Assembly: GCA_017889625.1 (NCBI GenBank)
Contig: JAGGAD010000005.1
Coordinates: 1 to 64,000 of the forward strand
From: Bacillota bacterium
GTDB taxonomy: Bacteria > Bacillota > Negativicutes > Sporomusales > CTSoil-080
Length of the DNA: 64,000 nt
Direction of reading: 5' to 3'
Shown here: piece after piece, positions 25,120 through 35,257 of the stretch
Numbering within the stretch: position 1 is the stretch's first letter
How the letters are laid out: every line of letters starts with the position of its first letter
Notes under the pieces: model-generated
Databases searched by the model: none
What the model was told of the DNA's origin: nothing
What the model saw: the letters and a program-made list of their open reading frames with translations, nothing else
Position numbers and translations under genes: made by a program

Positions 25120-28100
25120 CTACACCTTGGGGCAAAAATACCCGAACTCACAATACCCACACCACTCTCGATTACAGGCAAAATCATTTTCCTGCCTAGC
25201 CTGTTGTCCGTGACGGCAGACAGCAACAGTCTCAGCCATAACCGCCTGTCTAAGCTCCGCCGTTAGCAAAATATCTACCGTTATCCCCAGCCGCGCAAAA
25301 TAGACTTTGACGTCTTTTACCGTCCGTCCCAGAACCAATTCTGCCGCCACTGCATATAATACAAGTTGCAAACTATGCTCCTTGGCTCGAGCCGGAGTTT
25401 GTTCAACCGTAATATTATCTGTTTTATAGTCAACAATCCCTAGCGTCCCATCAGGATAAAATACTAAACAGTCGACAACACCGCGAAACAGATAATCTTC
25501 GCCTTCATAATCTGGGTTAGGCAGACTAAAGAAAAACGGCCATTCTTTCAAAATCTTAAATTCTAAAAGGCGCTTGCCCAATTGACTTGTTAAATACCGC
25601 TCCACTAACGGAACAACTTGGCGTTTTAATGCCTGTTCCCTATGACTAGGAACTAATTCTTCTACCGCCTGATTTACCCATTGCTGCCATTCATCATCAG
25701 GTTCTAACAGCTCTAGTACCCTATGAAATGCCGACCCGATCAAATTCCCCGGCAGTTCTTCATAATCTCCGGTTGACTCTGACGTATTTATCTCTAAATC
25801 TGGTATCTTTACAATCTTTTTATAATAAAAAGACCGCTGGCACTTTCTATATTGAATAATATCACTGGGAGATAAAATCAGCTTATCACTATCACCAAGC
25901 TCTATTGCCCCCATTTGATATTCAAGTTGTTTTATAAACTCAAGGCTTACCGCCGCAGCTGCTTCTCTTATATGGGCCGCAGGCAGACTATCATAACCAG
26001 CCTGAAATTCCTCAGTATTTTTTACAATAATAGTGGCTTCATCCACCGCCAACCGCTCCGGCAGTTCATTAAAATCATCGAAGGCATATACCTTGCCCAA
26101 CCAATCCAGCCAATTACTAAGTTCAGTATAATCTTTTGTTCGGACCGCCTTTTCCGCGACCGCCGATAATACCAGATAATCCTTGGCCCTGGTAAAGGCG
26201 ACATACATTACCCGTTTTAATTCTAAGTACTCCAGCCGTTTAGCGTCAGCGGCAATAGTCTGATAAACCGAAGTAAAAGTCAACAGTCCATTTTTATCGG
26301 GGACCTTAATGCCAATTTTACCTGCGCCCACTACCATTGGCGCACTATCACTATTAAATTTACGGTTAAGATCCGGAATAAACACCACCGGAAACTCCAG
26401 ACCTTTTGCTTTATGAATGGTCATAAGCCGAACCGTATCACCGCTCTCACTTTCAATCTGAGCCTCGCCTTCTTTAGCATCATCTTCCACCAATAACGAC
26501 AACTGGCGAATAAAATCGCCCAGACTAGTCAGCCCTTTAGTTTCCAGATTAGCCGCCATTGACATCAACTTCACTAAGTTGGCATATTTTTGTTCTCCCA
26601 TAAATTGCGTAAGAACAAAACTAAGATACCCAGTCTTAGCCAAAGCCCGCCGCAATAGTTCAGTTGGCCGAATAATGCCCCTGAAACCGCGCAAATAAGT
26701 TAACACTTGCCAAGCCCGTTCAACCATAAACCGGTCTTCAGCCGCTAACTGGTCAAGGCTGGCGTAGTTTTCCAGACCTTGCCACAGATCTTTGCCATGA
26801 TTTTTTAATAATACAAGCGTATCGTCAGCCAATAAAAACATTGGTGATCTCAGCACCCCGGCCAGTGCAGTTTCCTGATAACGGTTTTCCACTACCCGCA
26901 ATAGGTTAAGAACATCCAATACTTCCTGACAGCGAAAAAACCCCCGTCCGCCGACAATATAATACGGCACCCCGGCCTGCTTCAGCGCCGCGGCATAAAC
27001 ATCAATATCACTTGCCACGCGAAATAATATTGCAATATCGCCATAGCACACATTTCGGCGCTCAACATCATGGTTTACCAAACGTTCCCGGTTATCTACC
27101 ATCGCCCGGATACGCCTGGCGATAGCTGACGCCTCCGCCTCCCGGGGAAGTTGACCGGGAAGCAAATTAGCTTTAGGAATAGCTAAAAACTCGGCCCGGG
27201 GCTCATCCTCTCCTACAGCTTGCCGGTGTCCGGCAAGTTGGCAGAATTTCACCTGATCCGCCGCTGTTCCCATAATCGCGGCAAAACATTCATTAAATAT
27301 GGCGAGTAAGCCATCCATAGACCGAAAATTAATATCCAGTTCTATCGGTTTACCGCCGCTGGCAATGATGTCCCGCCGCACCCGGTCAAAAACGGCAACA
27401 TCCGCTCCCCTAAATCGATAAATCGACTGCTTAGCATCACCAACAACAAATAGTTTATTACCTAAAAGTTGTTCAGCGTCGCCCCCTGCTAGGAGATAGA
27501 TAATCTGGCGCTGCAGGTCGTTGGTATCCTGGAACTCATCTACCATAATCCGGCGAATCCGCTTATGATATTTACCGCAAACAGCCGGATTGTTTTTTAG
27601 TAAGGTTACGGTGCGCACTTCCATATCATTAAAGGTCAATACCCGATGTTCGACTTTATACTTGTCCAAAGCCACTTTTAAACTAAGTAATAATTTACAT
27701 AAATCCGGAACAATTCCCAGCGCCTGCTGGTCAGCCTCAATTAGATTAAGTGTCTTCAAAGTTTCCTTGATTTCATTTACAATTTCCTTATCCTTAGACC
27801 GAGCACTAAGCCCGCCCAGATAATGATCCAGTATCTGCCTATCAGTATTTTCAATCGCTTTATCAACTTCAGGCCAGTTGTTTTCAATCCATTCTACCAA
27901 AGTATAATGGGCGCTACCCGGCTTTAGATTTGCCTTAAATGCGAAAAGCTCACCACACAACTGCCTAAGTTTATCTTTTATAGTATCACTTTTTGCAACA
28001 GCTGTTAAATAAGGCTGGTTCAAGCATTCTTCAAGCTGACTTGTCAATAATCCCTCAGCTAATAAACTATCATATAGTTTTATTACATTTTCAACCAGAA

Positions 28101-28599
28101 GTGGTTTATCATAAATGCGAAACAGGCGTTCCAGCCATGGAGCCTGAACAGTCAACGCGGTCTCCAACACCCCGGTCAATACTTTATCCATAACCGTAGC
28201 GGCTTCAAATTCATCTAGCACGGCAAAATTAGGATCAAGCGCCGCTTCTACCGGATTTTCTCTGAGCACCCTGGCACAAAAGCTGTGAAAAGTCCCAATA
28301 AGGGCATACTCCAAACTATTTTTTATTTCGCCCCAATATAGTTGTTCCGCTTCATCTGCTTCGGGATTTTCCGCTAAAACAGCAGCTAACCCCCGAATCC
28401 GTTCTTTCATTTCTTTCGCCGCTTTATTGGTAAAAGTGATTGCCAAGATTTCGTCGCAAGCGGCTTCACGTTTTTGCAGTATATATATATAGCGCTCGAC
28501 CAATACCCTGGTTTTACCCGCCCCGGCTCCCGCCGAGACAATTAAATTAGTTGATAAATTATAAATTGCTTCATGTTGGGCTGGGGTAAAGTTAGCCAA
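25120..28599 (-). CDS. addA: ATP-dependent helicase-nuclease subunit A
   Basis: AddA is the 3'-5' helicase and nuclease subunit of AddAB, which processes double-strand breaks for RecA-dependent repair. The 1159-residue chain has Walker A AGAGAGKT (23-30), UvrD motifs including DEFQDTN, QSIYRFRGADV and the VMYVAFTRAKD motif VI, and a C-terminal PD-(D/E)XK nuclease with VDYKTD. Its end carries four Cys (one in RKCQRSF and CNREWCGYCEFGYFC) that could bind an Fe-S cluster. The TTG at 28599 has GGAGG 8 bp upstream and overlaps the addB stop by 8 bp; the longer upstream frame is only addB sequence. Confidence 0.95.
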   Translation of the reverse strand: MANFTPAQHEAIYNLSTNLIVSAGAGAGKTRVLVERYIYILQKREAACDEILAITFTNKAAKEMKERIRGLAAVLAENPEADEAEQLYWGEIKNSLEYALIGTFHSFCARVLRENPVEAALDPNFAVLDEFEAATVMDKVLTGVLETALTVQAPWLERLFRIYDKPLLVENVIKLYDSLLAEGLLTSQLEECLNQPYLTAVAKSDTIKDKLRQLCGELFAFKANLKPGSAHYTLVEWIENNWPEVDKAIENTDRQILDHYLGGLSARSKDKEIVNEIKETLKTLNLIEADQQALGIVPDLCKLLLSLKVALDKYKVEHRVLTFNDMEVRTVTLLKNNPAVCGKYHKRIRRIMVDEFQDTNDLQRQIIYLLAGGDAEQLLGNKLFVVGDAKQSIYRFRGADVAVFDRVRRDIIASGGKPIELDINFRSMDGLLAIFNECFAAIMGTAADQVKFCQLAGHRQAVGEDEPRAEFLAIPKANLLPGQLPREAEASAIARRIRAMVDNRERLVNHDVERRNVCYGDIAILFRVASDIDVYAAALKQAGVPYYIVGGRGFFRCQEVLDVLNLLRVVENRYQETALAGVLRSPMFLLADDTLVLLKNHGKDLWQGLENYASLDQLAAEDRFMVERAWQVLTYLRGFRGIIRPTELLRRALAKTGYLSFVLTQFMGEQKYANLVKLMSMAANLETKGLTSLGDFIRQLSLLVEDDAKEGEAQIESESGDTVRLMTIHKAKGLEFPVVFIPDLNRKFNSDSAPMVVGAGKIGIKVPDKNGLLTFTSVYQTIAADAKRLEYLELKRVMYVAFTRAKDYLVLSAVAEKAVRTKDYTELSNWLDWLGKVYAFDDFNELPERLAVDEATIIVKNTEEFQAGYDSLPAAHIREAAAAVSLEFIKQLEYQMGAIELGDSDKLILSPSDIIQYRKCQRSFYYKKIVKIPDLEINTSESTGDYEELPGNLIGSAFHRVLELLEPDDEWQQWVNQAVEELVPSHREQALKRQVVPLVERYLTSQLGKRLLEFKILKEWPFFFSLPNPDYEGEDYLFRGVVDCLVFYPDGTLGIVDYKTDNITVEQTPARAKEHSLQLVLYAVAAELVLGRTVKDVKVYFARLGITVDILLTAELRQAVMAETVAVCRHGQQARQENDFACNREWCGYCEFGYFCPKV

Positions 28600-31500
28600 T
28601 CTCTTCACCTCCAGCCGCAGGCTGACTTTGCCGAAATCGGCAGATTTGCCGGGCAACACAAAACCCGGAACAATTGTCCGCCGGCTTGGCCATAAACCGC
28701 CCAGCTTTGATTGATGCTGCTATTTCAATAACCCGTTGACTGATTTTTTCTTGTAATTGCCGCCAACCCTCAGCATCAAGGTTACCATTCTTCTTTTTTA
28801 TCCGGTGCGCAATATCACTAACTAACTCGTTACGCCACATGCCACCATCTTTTTTCCGGCCCTCAATCGAATAATAACCACCGCCGGCTACCTGCCCCTC
28901 CAGCGGACACAACAGTTGCTCAACAGCCATAATATAAAGAGCGGCCTGCAAATCAAGGCCATTGTCTAGGTCCGAAAACTGCGGACAGGTTTTTCGTTTG
29001 TAATCAATTATCGCTAAAGTATCGCCAGATCGATCAACGCGATCTACCTTGCCGACTAGTTCAATAGCTGTTCCCGCTTGCCCTATCTTCAAAGGAGAGC
29101 GGGTAGACGCGCCGTCCATATCATCAGTCACCGGCAAACCAAAGCCCCATTCAAGCCAGGCCGGAGTAAACGCCAAGCCTTCGCTGCCCTGCTCTGCTAC
29201 TTCAAAATCAAGCCACCGCCGAAGTGCACGCAACAGATGAATCCGCCTATAGCTCCACCATTTGCCAGAAATAATTTTTCCTTGCGACATTAGCCGCTTA
29301 GCACTATTATCCAGCGCAGCTTTAATTTCCGCATAATAATCATCAAGGTGTTCGGGCCACAGCCGCTCGCCGAGATGCTCTCGCATAAACAAGGCCAGCA
29401 CAGAGTGATACAGCGTACCAATCACATCGGCTCCAGTCTCTTCATCCTGTACTTCCCATTCGCCCAATTTTAAAACCTGACTGGCTAAATACCTAAACGG
29501 GCAGGCGGCATACGCCTCCAGCGCGGTTATACTGTAATACTTATCAGGCTTGACAATTGATTCTAAGCCGCCAACCAAACCATTATAGCGGCTTAATTTT
29601 CCGACTATCCGCTCAGCCTCAGCCTCAACGCGGCGTTCAAAATCACTATCAACAAATTTTGCCAAAACGTAGTTTAAAACCGCCTGCTTCTCAGCGTTAA
29701 TCCCGCCATAGCTATAACCAGCAATAAGGGTTCGCCCGATCAGTTCTTTTACGCCATATATCTGTTGATAGTCACCAGCAAAAATATCACTTACTGTATA
29801 CCGTTCTTCCGACACAGTATCCTTGACAAACAGCCGACGTATTTCATCTACATAAGGCGAAGGAAGTATTTCCGCATCCTCCCGGCAACTTAAAACCAAG
29901 TGCTTATCGGCCAAGCTCACCGCCACCGCAAAATATAAATTTTCCTCAGCCCGCCGAAACGGTGAGGTCATTAATTCTACGCCCAATTCGTTGAATAAAG
30001 CCCGGTCGCGTTCATTAAACAGCCAACTGTCCCGCTCGCGGCGGGGAAATTCCCCATCCGCCAGCCCCAGAACAAAAGCCGCCCCAAACACAGCCCCGCG
30101 GGCTTCCGCCGGAGTAACCACCTTTATCCCACCATTATCCTTACTAAGGTTGAGCTTTCTTTGAGCTCCCGCCTGACGGAAATAGCGCAAAAACGCGGTT
30201 ACAGAAAGATCGCGCTCTTGTTGACCGACAACTTTAAAATCATCGGCAAGTTTCTCCACCAAATCCTTTAACGCCGCAAAAGTCACCAGCCCAGTCTTTA
30301 GGTCCGTCAAACTTAAAAGGCCTTGCTGATAGCGTTCACCTAATATAAGCGGGATCTTTAGTTTCAACAATAGTTCGTTAAGGCTCTTAGTCCATGCTTC
30401 ACAGCAGTCGCTTTCCGGCAAGCGGCTCATTATCTCATAAAACGTGTTCAGACCAGCCTGCAGCCGGTAATCCGCAAATTTTAAATGCAGCCAATCCGCC
30501 CAACCATTAATTACGCACTTCAGAGCTGCCTGTTCTACACTGTCCGCATCAAGCCCAAACGCAATTTCTACAAACGGTGATTTTAGTACATTCATAACTG
30601 TATCACGTGATCCGCCATCACTTTTAGCTTCAAGCACCGCGGTGAGCAGGGTAAATAAAGGCTGCTCGCCCACACATTCCGTACGGGCCAAATTAAGCGG
30701 CAATTTATATTCCGTACATATCTGGCTGAAGTCGGCATATTTATCTTTGTCCCGTACTACCACAACAATGTCTTCCGGCAAAAAACTTTGTTCAAGTATC
30801 AATTTTTTAATTTTTCCGGCCGTAACTGCCATTTCTTTAGCCGGATTAGGCGTAGACACAACTTGGGCTTGTCCACCCCCCGCTACTTTTACCGGTCTGG
30901 TAGCATACAAATTATTTCTAATATGCGCTAAATCGCCAGCAGTCTTCTCCCGGCTTTTAGCAAGAAAATTAACATTAAAACCGGCGCCAACTAACGCCGC
31001 ATAGGTTGGCTCAACGGCTTGAAATACATTTGGCCGGTTTTTTTCATACATTAAACCGATATTTATCTCCAGCATTGGCCGCAGTTGACGTACTACCTCC
31101 AGTTGAAGCGGCGTAAATATGTCAAACTCACTGATATAGAGCCGGCGGTACGGTAATGTTACCCGATTTTCCGCCAAGGCGACAATCGCCCAAAAGTACA
31201 TTTCTTCCATATCAGCTAAATTATATTGTTTCAGCCGGTCTTGATAAAGGTCATAAATAGCAACAACTTCGCGGTCTCGCGGATGATTCCCCCTAGCCTC
31301 AGCTGCCGCGTCGGCAGCTGAGGCTAGTTCTTCCGGCAAGGTCCCGGTTCGTTTTATCTCCGTCACTAGAGCATTGACTGCGCCAACATAGCTAGGAAAA
31401 GCGGCTATTGTCCCGAAATATGGCAGTCTACCGTCGGCCGTTAAATCCGCCAAAACCTTTTCCATTATTAATTCACGCTTTATGCTGCTCATAACCTGTT

Positions 31501-31723
31501 GCCGCCCGCCGGCCAACTGGACAATTTCCACTACCAAATCATCAAACAGCATCATTTGGGGTTGATGGTAACCTTGCATCGTTTGCCGCATTGTCTGCCG
31601 TACCTCGGTTAATAGGTAAATGCTTGGCAAAAGATAAACTATCTCCTGGCCGTCTTCCACAATACGACGTACAAACTCAGCCCGGCTCGACTCGCCAAGC
31701 GGTGTGCAATACAGATTATGCAT
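28592..31723 (-). CDS. addB: ATP-dependent nuclease subunit B
   Basis: AddB is the partner of AddA; it cuts the 5' strand and recognises Chi sequences. The 1043-residue protein has an inactivated helicase-like region and a C-terminal nuclease domain (IDYKRK). Cys residues at ACPFRYLA and CSGFCVARQIC are placed like the iron-sulfur ligands of B. subtilis AddB, though the spacing C-x3-C differs from the usual C-x2-C. At the N-terminus PLGESSRAEF stands where other AddB proteins have a Walker A motif, so ATP binding there is doubtful. The ATG follows GGGGGACG. It is overlapped by addA and lies 44 bp after the CorC-like gene. Confidence 0.93.
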   Translation of the reverse strand: MHNLYCTPLGESSRAEFVRRIVEDGQEIVYLLPSIYLLTEVRQTMRQTMQGYHQPQMMLFDDLVVEIVQLAGGRQQVMSSIKRELIMEKVLADLTADGRLPYFGTIAAFPSYVGAVNALVTEIKRTGTLPEELASAADAAAEARGNHPRDREVVAIYDLYQDRLKQYNLADMEEMYFWAIVALAENRVTLPYRRLYISEFDIFTPLQLEVVRQLRPMLEINIGLMYEKNRPNVFQAVEPTYAALVGAGFNVNFLAKSREKTAGDLAHIRNNLYATRPVKVAGGGQAQVVSTPNPAKEMAVTAGKIKKLILEQSFLPEDIVVVVRDKDKYADFSQICTEYKLPLNLARTECVGEQPLFTLLTAVLEAKSDGGSRDTVMNVLKSPFVEIAFGLDADSVEQAALKCVINGWADWLHLKFADYRLQAGLNTFYEIMSRLPESDCCEAWTKSLNELLLKLKIPLILGERYQQGLLSLTDLKTGLVTFAALKDLVEKLADDFKVVGQQERDLSVTAFLRYFRQAGAQRKLNLSKDNGGIKVVTPAEARGAVFGAAFVLGLADGEFPRRERDSWLFNERDRALFNELGVELMTSPFRRAEENLYFAVAVSLADKHLVLSCREDAEILPSPYVDEIRRLFVKDTVSEERYTVSDIFAGDYQQIYGVKELIGRTLIAGYSYGGINAEKQAVLNYVLAKFVDSDFERRVEAEAERIVGKLSRYNGLVGGLESIVKPDKYYSITALEAYAACPFRYLASQVLKLGEWEVQDEETGADVIGTLYHSVLALFMREHLGERLWPEHLDDYYAEIKAALDNSAKRLMSQGKIISGKWWSYRRIHLLRALRRWLDFEVAEQGSEGLAFTPAWLEWGFGLPVTDDMDGASTRSPLKIGQAGTAIELVGKVDRVDRSGDTLAIIDYKRKTCPQFSDLDNGLDLQAALYIMAVEQLLCPLEGQVAGGGYYSIEGRKKDGGMWRNELVSDIAHRIKKKNGNLDAEGWRQLQEKISQRVIEIAASIKAGRFMAKPADNCSGFCVARQICRFRQSQPAAGGEEIG

Positions 31724-31767
31724 AGCGTCCCCCTAAAAAAAAGCAAGGCACTATGACCTTACAGTTT

Positions 31768-33114
31768 TTACTCCAATATAATCTCACCATTTTCCGCGCT
31801 TGCAACTTTTGTCACCAACACTTTATCAACCCGAACCCGGTCCATATCAACAACCTCAAACCGGAATTCATTCCACTCAAAGCTTTCCCCTAACTCCGGA
31901 ATATAGCCCAAATACGAAACAACAAATCCACCAAGGGTTTGGAAATGATCCCGTTCTTCGCCAGGCAATTCACTTGCCTCAGCGAATTCTTTAAATTCTT
32001 CAATACTGAGCATACCATCAATCAGCCATGAACCATCATCTCTGGAAAAAATTTCCGGTTCATCAACTGCATCCTGTTGTACCATATCGCCAACAATTTC
32101 TTCCATGATATCATCCAAAGTTACAATTCCTAAGAACCCGCCGTATTCATCAATAGCAAAGGCGATATGATTTCCCGACTGCTTAAACATTTCCAGCATT
32201 CGAATAACCTTAACACTTTTGGGCACATATAATGGCGCTTTAACTGCTTTTTCAACTTCAAGCCTATTAGTTGCTAATTTTCCAGCCAGCAAATCTTTAG
32301 CAGTAGCAATTCCTAGTACTTCATCTAAGCTTTCTCGAGCCACAATGAACCACGAATCGCCGCTGTCCAATACTATCCGCAGATTATTTTCTTCGCTGTC
32401 TTCAATATCCAGCCATTCAACCTGGGTTCGCGGCGTCAAAAGACCGCTAATTTTCATATCGCCCAGTTGAAATACATTATCTACCATTTCTTTTTCAGTC
32501 TCTTCAAACGTCCCGTTACGCGTTCCTTCCGCAATAAGCCCCTTTATTTCTTCTTCCGTAACCGGTTCTTCAGGGCGTTGCGACATGCCAAAAAAGGTAA
32601 GGGTTTTCCGGGTAAAAAAACTAAAGACTTTAACTATAGGCCAAGTCAGCCTAACCAAAAACCATATCGGCCCCGCCACAAAACAAGCAATCGACTCCGG
32701 ACTATTTAAAGCCACTTTTTTCGGGATCATTTCACCGATAATTAACAACATAAAAGTAATAATCAGAACCGTAACCACTAAACCAATCGGCTTGCTATAC
32801 ACCGGAAAGATAGCGGCACCGCTTAAATAGCTTGCTAAAAACATTGCTAAAGTAGCTCCACCAAACACTCCTGCTAAAACCCCAATTGAAGTAGTTGCGA
32901 ACTGGACCATCGCCTGCAAACGACCTGCATCATTTAACAGCGCCATGGCCGCCTTAGCCCCTCGCTTGCCTTCGGCCAGATAAGTTTCCAGCCGGGTACG
33001 GCGCGATGAGACTACCGCAATTTCCGCCATTACTAATAACCCATTAATAATAATCATAAGAAGTACAATAATACACTCAAGGCCAACTGGATCAGTATCC
33101 AAGTACAATACCAC
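31768..33114 (-). CDS. CNNM/CorC (TlyC) family membrane protein
   Basis: A 448-residue protein with an N-terminal DUF21 membrane domain (4 hydrophobic segments, about 5-150), a CBS domain pair (about 215-340, including LLTPRTQVEWLD and DEYGGFLGIVTLDDIMEEIVGD) and a C-terminal CorC_HlyC domain (about 355-440). Members are linked to magnesium or cobalt efflux; the old name hemolysin C is misleading. The start is uncertain: GTG at 33114 or TTG at 33108, which has GGGAG 5 bp before it. It may be cotranscribed with addB-addA. Confidence 0.88.
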   Translation of the reverse strand: MVLYLDTDPVGLECIIVLLMIIINGLLVMAEIAVVSSRRTRLETYLAEGKRGAKAAMALLNDAGRLQAMVQFATTSIGVLAGVFGGATLAMFLASYLSGAAIFPVYSKPIGLVVTVLIITFMLLIIGEMIPKKVALNSPESIACFVAGPIWFLVRLTWPIVKVFSFFTRKTLTFFGMSQRPEEPVTEEEIKGLIAEGTRNGTFEETEKEMVDNVFQLGDMKISGLLTPRTQVEWLDIEDSEENNLRIVLDSGDSWFIVARESLDEVLGIATAKDLLAGKLATNRLEVEKAVKAPLYVPKSVKVIRMLEMFKQSGNHIAFAIDEYGGFLGIVTLDDIMEEIVGDMVQQDAVDEPEIFSRDDGSWLIDGMLSIEEFKEFAEASELPGEERDHFQTLGGFVVSYLGYIPELGESFEWNEFRFEVVDMDRVRVDKVLVTKVASAENGEIILE

Positions 33115-33252
33115 TCCCTAAATACTTATCGTTTTATAATTTACAATTATATCATATAACGGCCAAATCACTCGACAGCATCTTTTAGCTAAAACTCCGC
33201 CGTGTCACAGCTACAACTAAGCTATAGCAATCTATTCCTTTCTCACCCCAAA

Positions 33253-33295
33253 AAATCCTGCTTTACGCACGATAATGCGTTGTTTTGCCGGATTT
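33253..33295 (-). terminator. Second terminator after the HD-GYP gene
   Basis: AAATCC (33253-33258) and GGATTT (33290-33295) close a bulged stem with an inner ACGCA/TGCGT hairpin. On the minus strand a T-run follows. Confidence 0.5.
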
Positions 33296-33369
33296 ATCTA
33301 AAACAAACTATTTTATAAATACTATTAAATGACTGGATTTTTCTTACGCTGCTATCGTGATATAATAAA

Positions 33370-33390
33370 CACCTAGTTTTTAACTAGGTG
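33370..33390 (-). terminator. Hairpin over the stop codon of the HD-GYP gene
   Basis: A 9-bp perfect stem with a 3-nt loop (33370-33378 and 33382-33390) covers the last codons and stop. The following minus-strand sequence is T-rich (TTTATTATAT). It may be a terminator or a barrier that stabilises the mRNA end. Confidence 0.55.
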
Positions 33391-34476
33391 ACTTAAATTA
33401 GCTACTTCTTCCGGCAAATAAACTTTCACAATAAATGTGGTTAACTCTTGCGTTAAATCAACCAGCTTATTATCAGCTAGTATCCGGTTTCCTTGAGCAT
33501 CAATAAAAATCTTAATTACCGGGCGTGACTGCAGCTTAGGATATACTTTTACAACAGCGCCGATTTCGCCATTGTCCAACAACACCATTGTACCAACCGG
33601 ATATAGGGCGGCATACTCCAAGAATACGTCCAAGTACTCGGGATCAAGCTTTTTACCTCTTAACCCCAGTAGTATTTCATTAGCTTCATGCGGCAGCATC
33701 GCTGCCCGATATGGCCGCTCCGAAGTAAGCGCATCATAAATATCCGCGATGGCCGTTATTTTAGCATAGCGATGAACTTTATCACCAAAAATTCCCCGCG
33801 GATAGCCTAAACCATCAAAGTTTTCATGATGCTGATAAGCAACATGGGCTGAAACCAACGGAATATATAGATTCTTACGCAAAATCTCAAACCCTTGTTC
33901 GGAATGAGTTTGGATGACTTCCCATTCATCATCGGTAAGTTTACCACTTTTACATAATAATTCAGTCGGTATTAGCATTTTACCCACATCATGTAAAAGC
34001 GCCCCTAAGGCTAGTTCTTTTATTTCTCGCTCGGGAAAGCCCAACTTAATTCCAATCATAGTTGCGATAAGACACACATTGATCGAATGACCAAACGTAT
34101 ACTCATCGTGCGTGCGAATGTCCGTAAGATGAATTAACATTGTTGGGTTATTCACAATGTCTTCAACCATTTTTTTTATTACATCCTGCAACGCATCCAC
34201 ATTTAAAATCTTCTTTACGCGCAACTCTTCAAACGTATTTAATGTAATCCGTACTGCCTCAACTCGCGTTTTCTCCTGTAATACTTGATCCTCGACCTCA
34301 ATATCACACAGAGAATTTTTTATATAAATTGCATCAATCCCCATATTGCTAAGCCGGCGAATCAATTTTCGATCCAACACAACATTTTTAGCTAATAAGA
34401 GACTGCCGTTAGCACTATAAATATTGCGAGAAGTTATCATACCTTCTTTTACATGTTGTAGCACTAAACGCAGCAT
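33373..34476 (-). CDS. HD-GYP cyclic di-GMP phosphodiesterase
   Basis: A 367-residue cytoplasmic protein. The N-terminal 100 residues are unclassified; the HD-GYP domain follows with LHDVGK (His162-Asp163) and HHENFDGLGYPRG (GYP at 224-226), both matching active enzymes that degrade c-di-GMP. A C-terminal extension of about 70 residues holds a small beta domain. The ATG has GAGGAG 7 bp upstream. The gene stands alone. A diguanylate cyclase lies at 41.7 kb, so the window holds both arms of c-di-GMP turnover. Confidence 0.92.
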   Translation of the reverse strand: MLRLVLQHVKEGMITSRNIYSANGSLLLAKNVVLDRKLIRRLSNMGIDAIYIKNSLCDIEVEDQVLQEKTRVEAVRITLNTFEELRVKKILNVDALQDVIKKMVEDIVNNPTMLIHLTDIRTHDEYTFGHSINVCLIATMIGIKLGFPEREIKELALGALLHDVGKMLIPTELLCKSGKLTDDEWEVIQTHSEQGFEILRKNLYIPLVSAHVAYQHHENFDGLGYPRGIFGDKVHRYAKITAIADIYDALTSERPYRAAMLPHEANEILLGLRGKKLDPEYLDVFLEYAALYPVGTMVLLDNGEIGAVVKVYPKLQSRPVIKIFIDAQGNRILADNKLVDLTQELTTFIVKVYLPEEVANLSHLVKN

Positions 34477-34608
34477 TTCTTGTCTCCTCTATAATTTCTT
34501 GTATCTTCTATAATTTATTTTCCTTTATATTCGACATCATTCTTATATATTCCTATTAAACTGCAAAAAAAACGTATTTATCACGCATATTCGATCAAAT
34601 AAAATAAA

Positions 34609-34640
34609 AAACAGCCTTTTTTCCCAAAACAAGGCTGTTT
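34609..34640 (-). terminator. Rho-independent terminator of the GNAT gene
   Basis: 10-bp stem AAACAGCCTT (34609-34618) and AAGGCTGTTT (34631-34640), followed by Ts on the minus strand, 30 bp after the stop codon. Confidence 0.85.
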
Positions 34641-34670
34641 AACATGAATTAAATTTTTTTCATAAATATT

Positions 34671-35123
34671 TTACAAGGTTTTAGTCATGGCAATTTCGTC
34701 GCAATTAGGGAATTTAGGACAATTTATACATTCCTTCCAAACCTTGTGCGGCAGCTTTTCCTTGGGAATTATCGCAAAACCATGTTTTTTAAAAAAATCA
34801 TCCCGGTAAGTCAACGTAAATAACGTTTTTACCCCTAATAGCTCAGCTTCCTTAGTCAACTTCTCAACAATGCGGCTGCCAATACCCTGCCTTTTTTTTT
34901 CCGGCGCTACCGCTAACGCCCGAATCTCAGCGAGTTCATCCCATATCAAATGTAGCGCTCCTACACCGATAATAACTCCGTCTTCTTCCGCCAAAACCAT
35001 ATCCCTCAGCGTTTCATAAAGCACATTACGTGAACGCGCCAGCATTGCTCCATCTTCAGCATGAGCGTTGACCAGCTTATGTATCGCCTCAACATCTTTA
35101 AAAATTGCCTTGCGATAAATCAT
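34671..35123 (-). CDS. GNAT family N-acetyltransferase
   Basis: A 150-residue acetyl-CoA-dependent transferase of the single-domain ArgA-like type. It has the GNAT fold with the acetyl-CoA loop VAPEKKRQGIGSRIVEKL, and a C-terminal Cys pair (ECINCPKFPNCDE) typical of bacterial ArgA/GNAT proteins in Firmicutes, where glutamate is the usual substrate guess. The start at 35123 has GGAGG 7 bp upstream. The frame is open for 58 more codons, but the gene's own sigma-A promoter lies inside that stretch, so the longer form is ruled out. Confidence 0.9.
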   Translation of the reverse strand: MIYRKAIFKDVEAIHKLVNAHAEDGAMLARSRNVLYETLRDMVLAEEDGVIIGVGALHLIWDELAEIRALAVAPEKKRQGIGSRIVEKLTKEAELLGVKTLFTLTYRDDFFKKHGFAIIPKEKLPHKVWKECINCPKFPNCDEIAMTKTL

Positions 35124-35190
35124 CGTCATCCCTCCGCCGTGTATATTTATGTTGTTACGTTTATATTTATACATTCGTTTAACTATTTTT

Positions 35191-35219
35191 ACTATAAAGC
35201 TGCATTCAGACAATGTCAA
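35191..35219 (-). promoter_or_regulatory. Sigma-A promoter of the GNAT gene
   Basis: Perfect TTGACA (35219-35214), 17-bp spacer and TATAGT (35196-35191) on the minus strand, about 70 bp upstream of the start at 35123. Confidence 0.75.
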
Positions 35220-35257
35220 CACTAAACTCAATAATAGAAAGAACCACCAATATTCAA

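Noticed and set aside
24996-25226. 76-codon minus-strand frame after addA
   Set aside because: It is mostly a shifted-frame shadow of the addA end and has no ribosome binding site.
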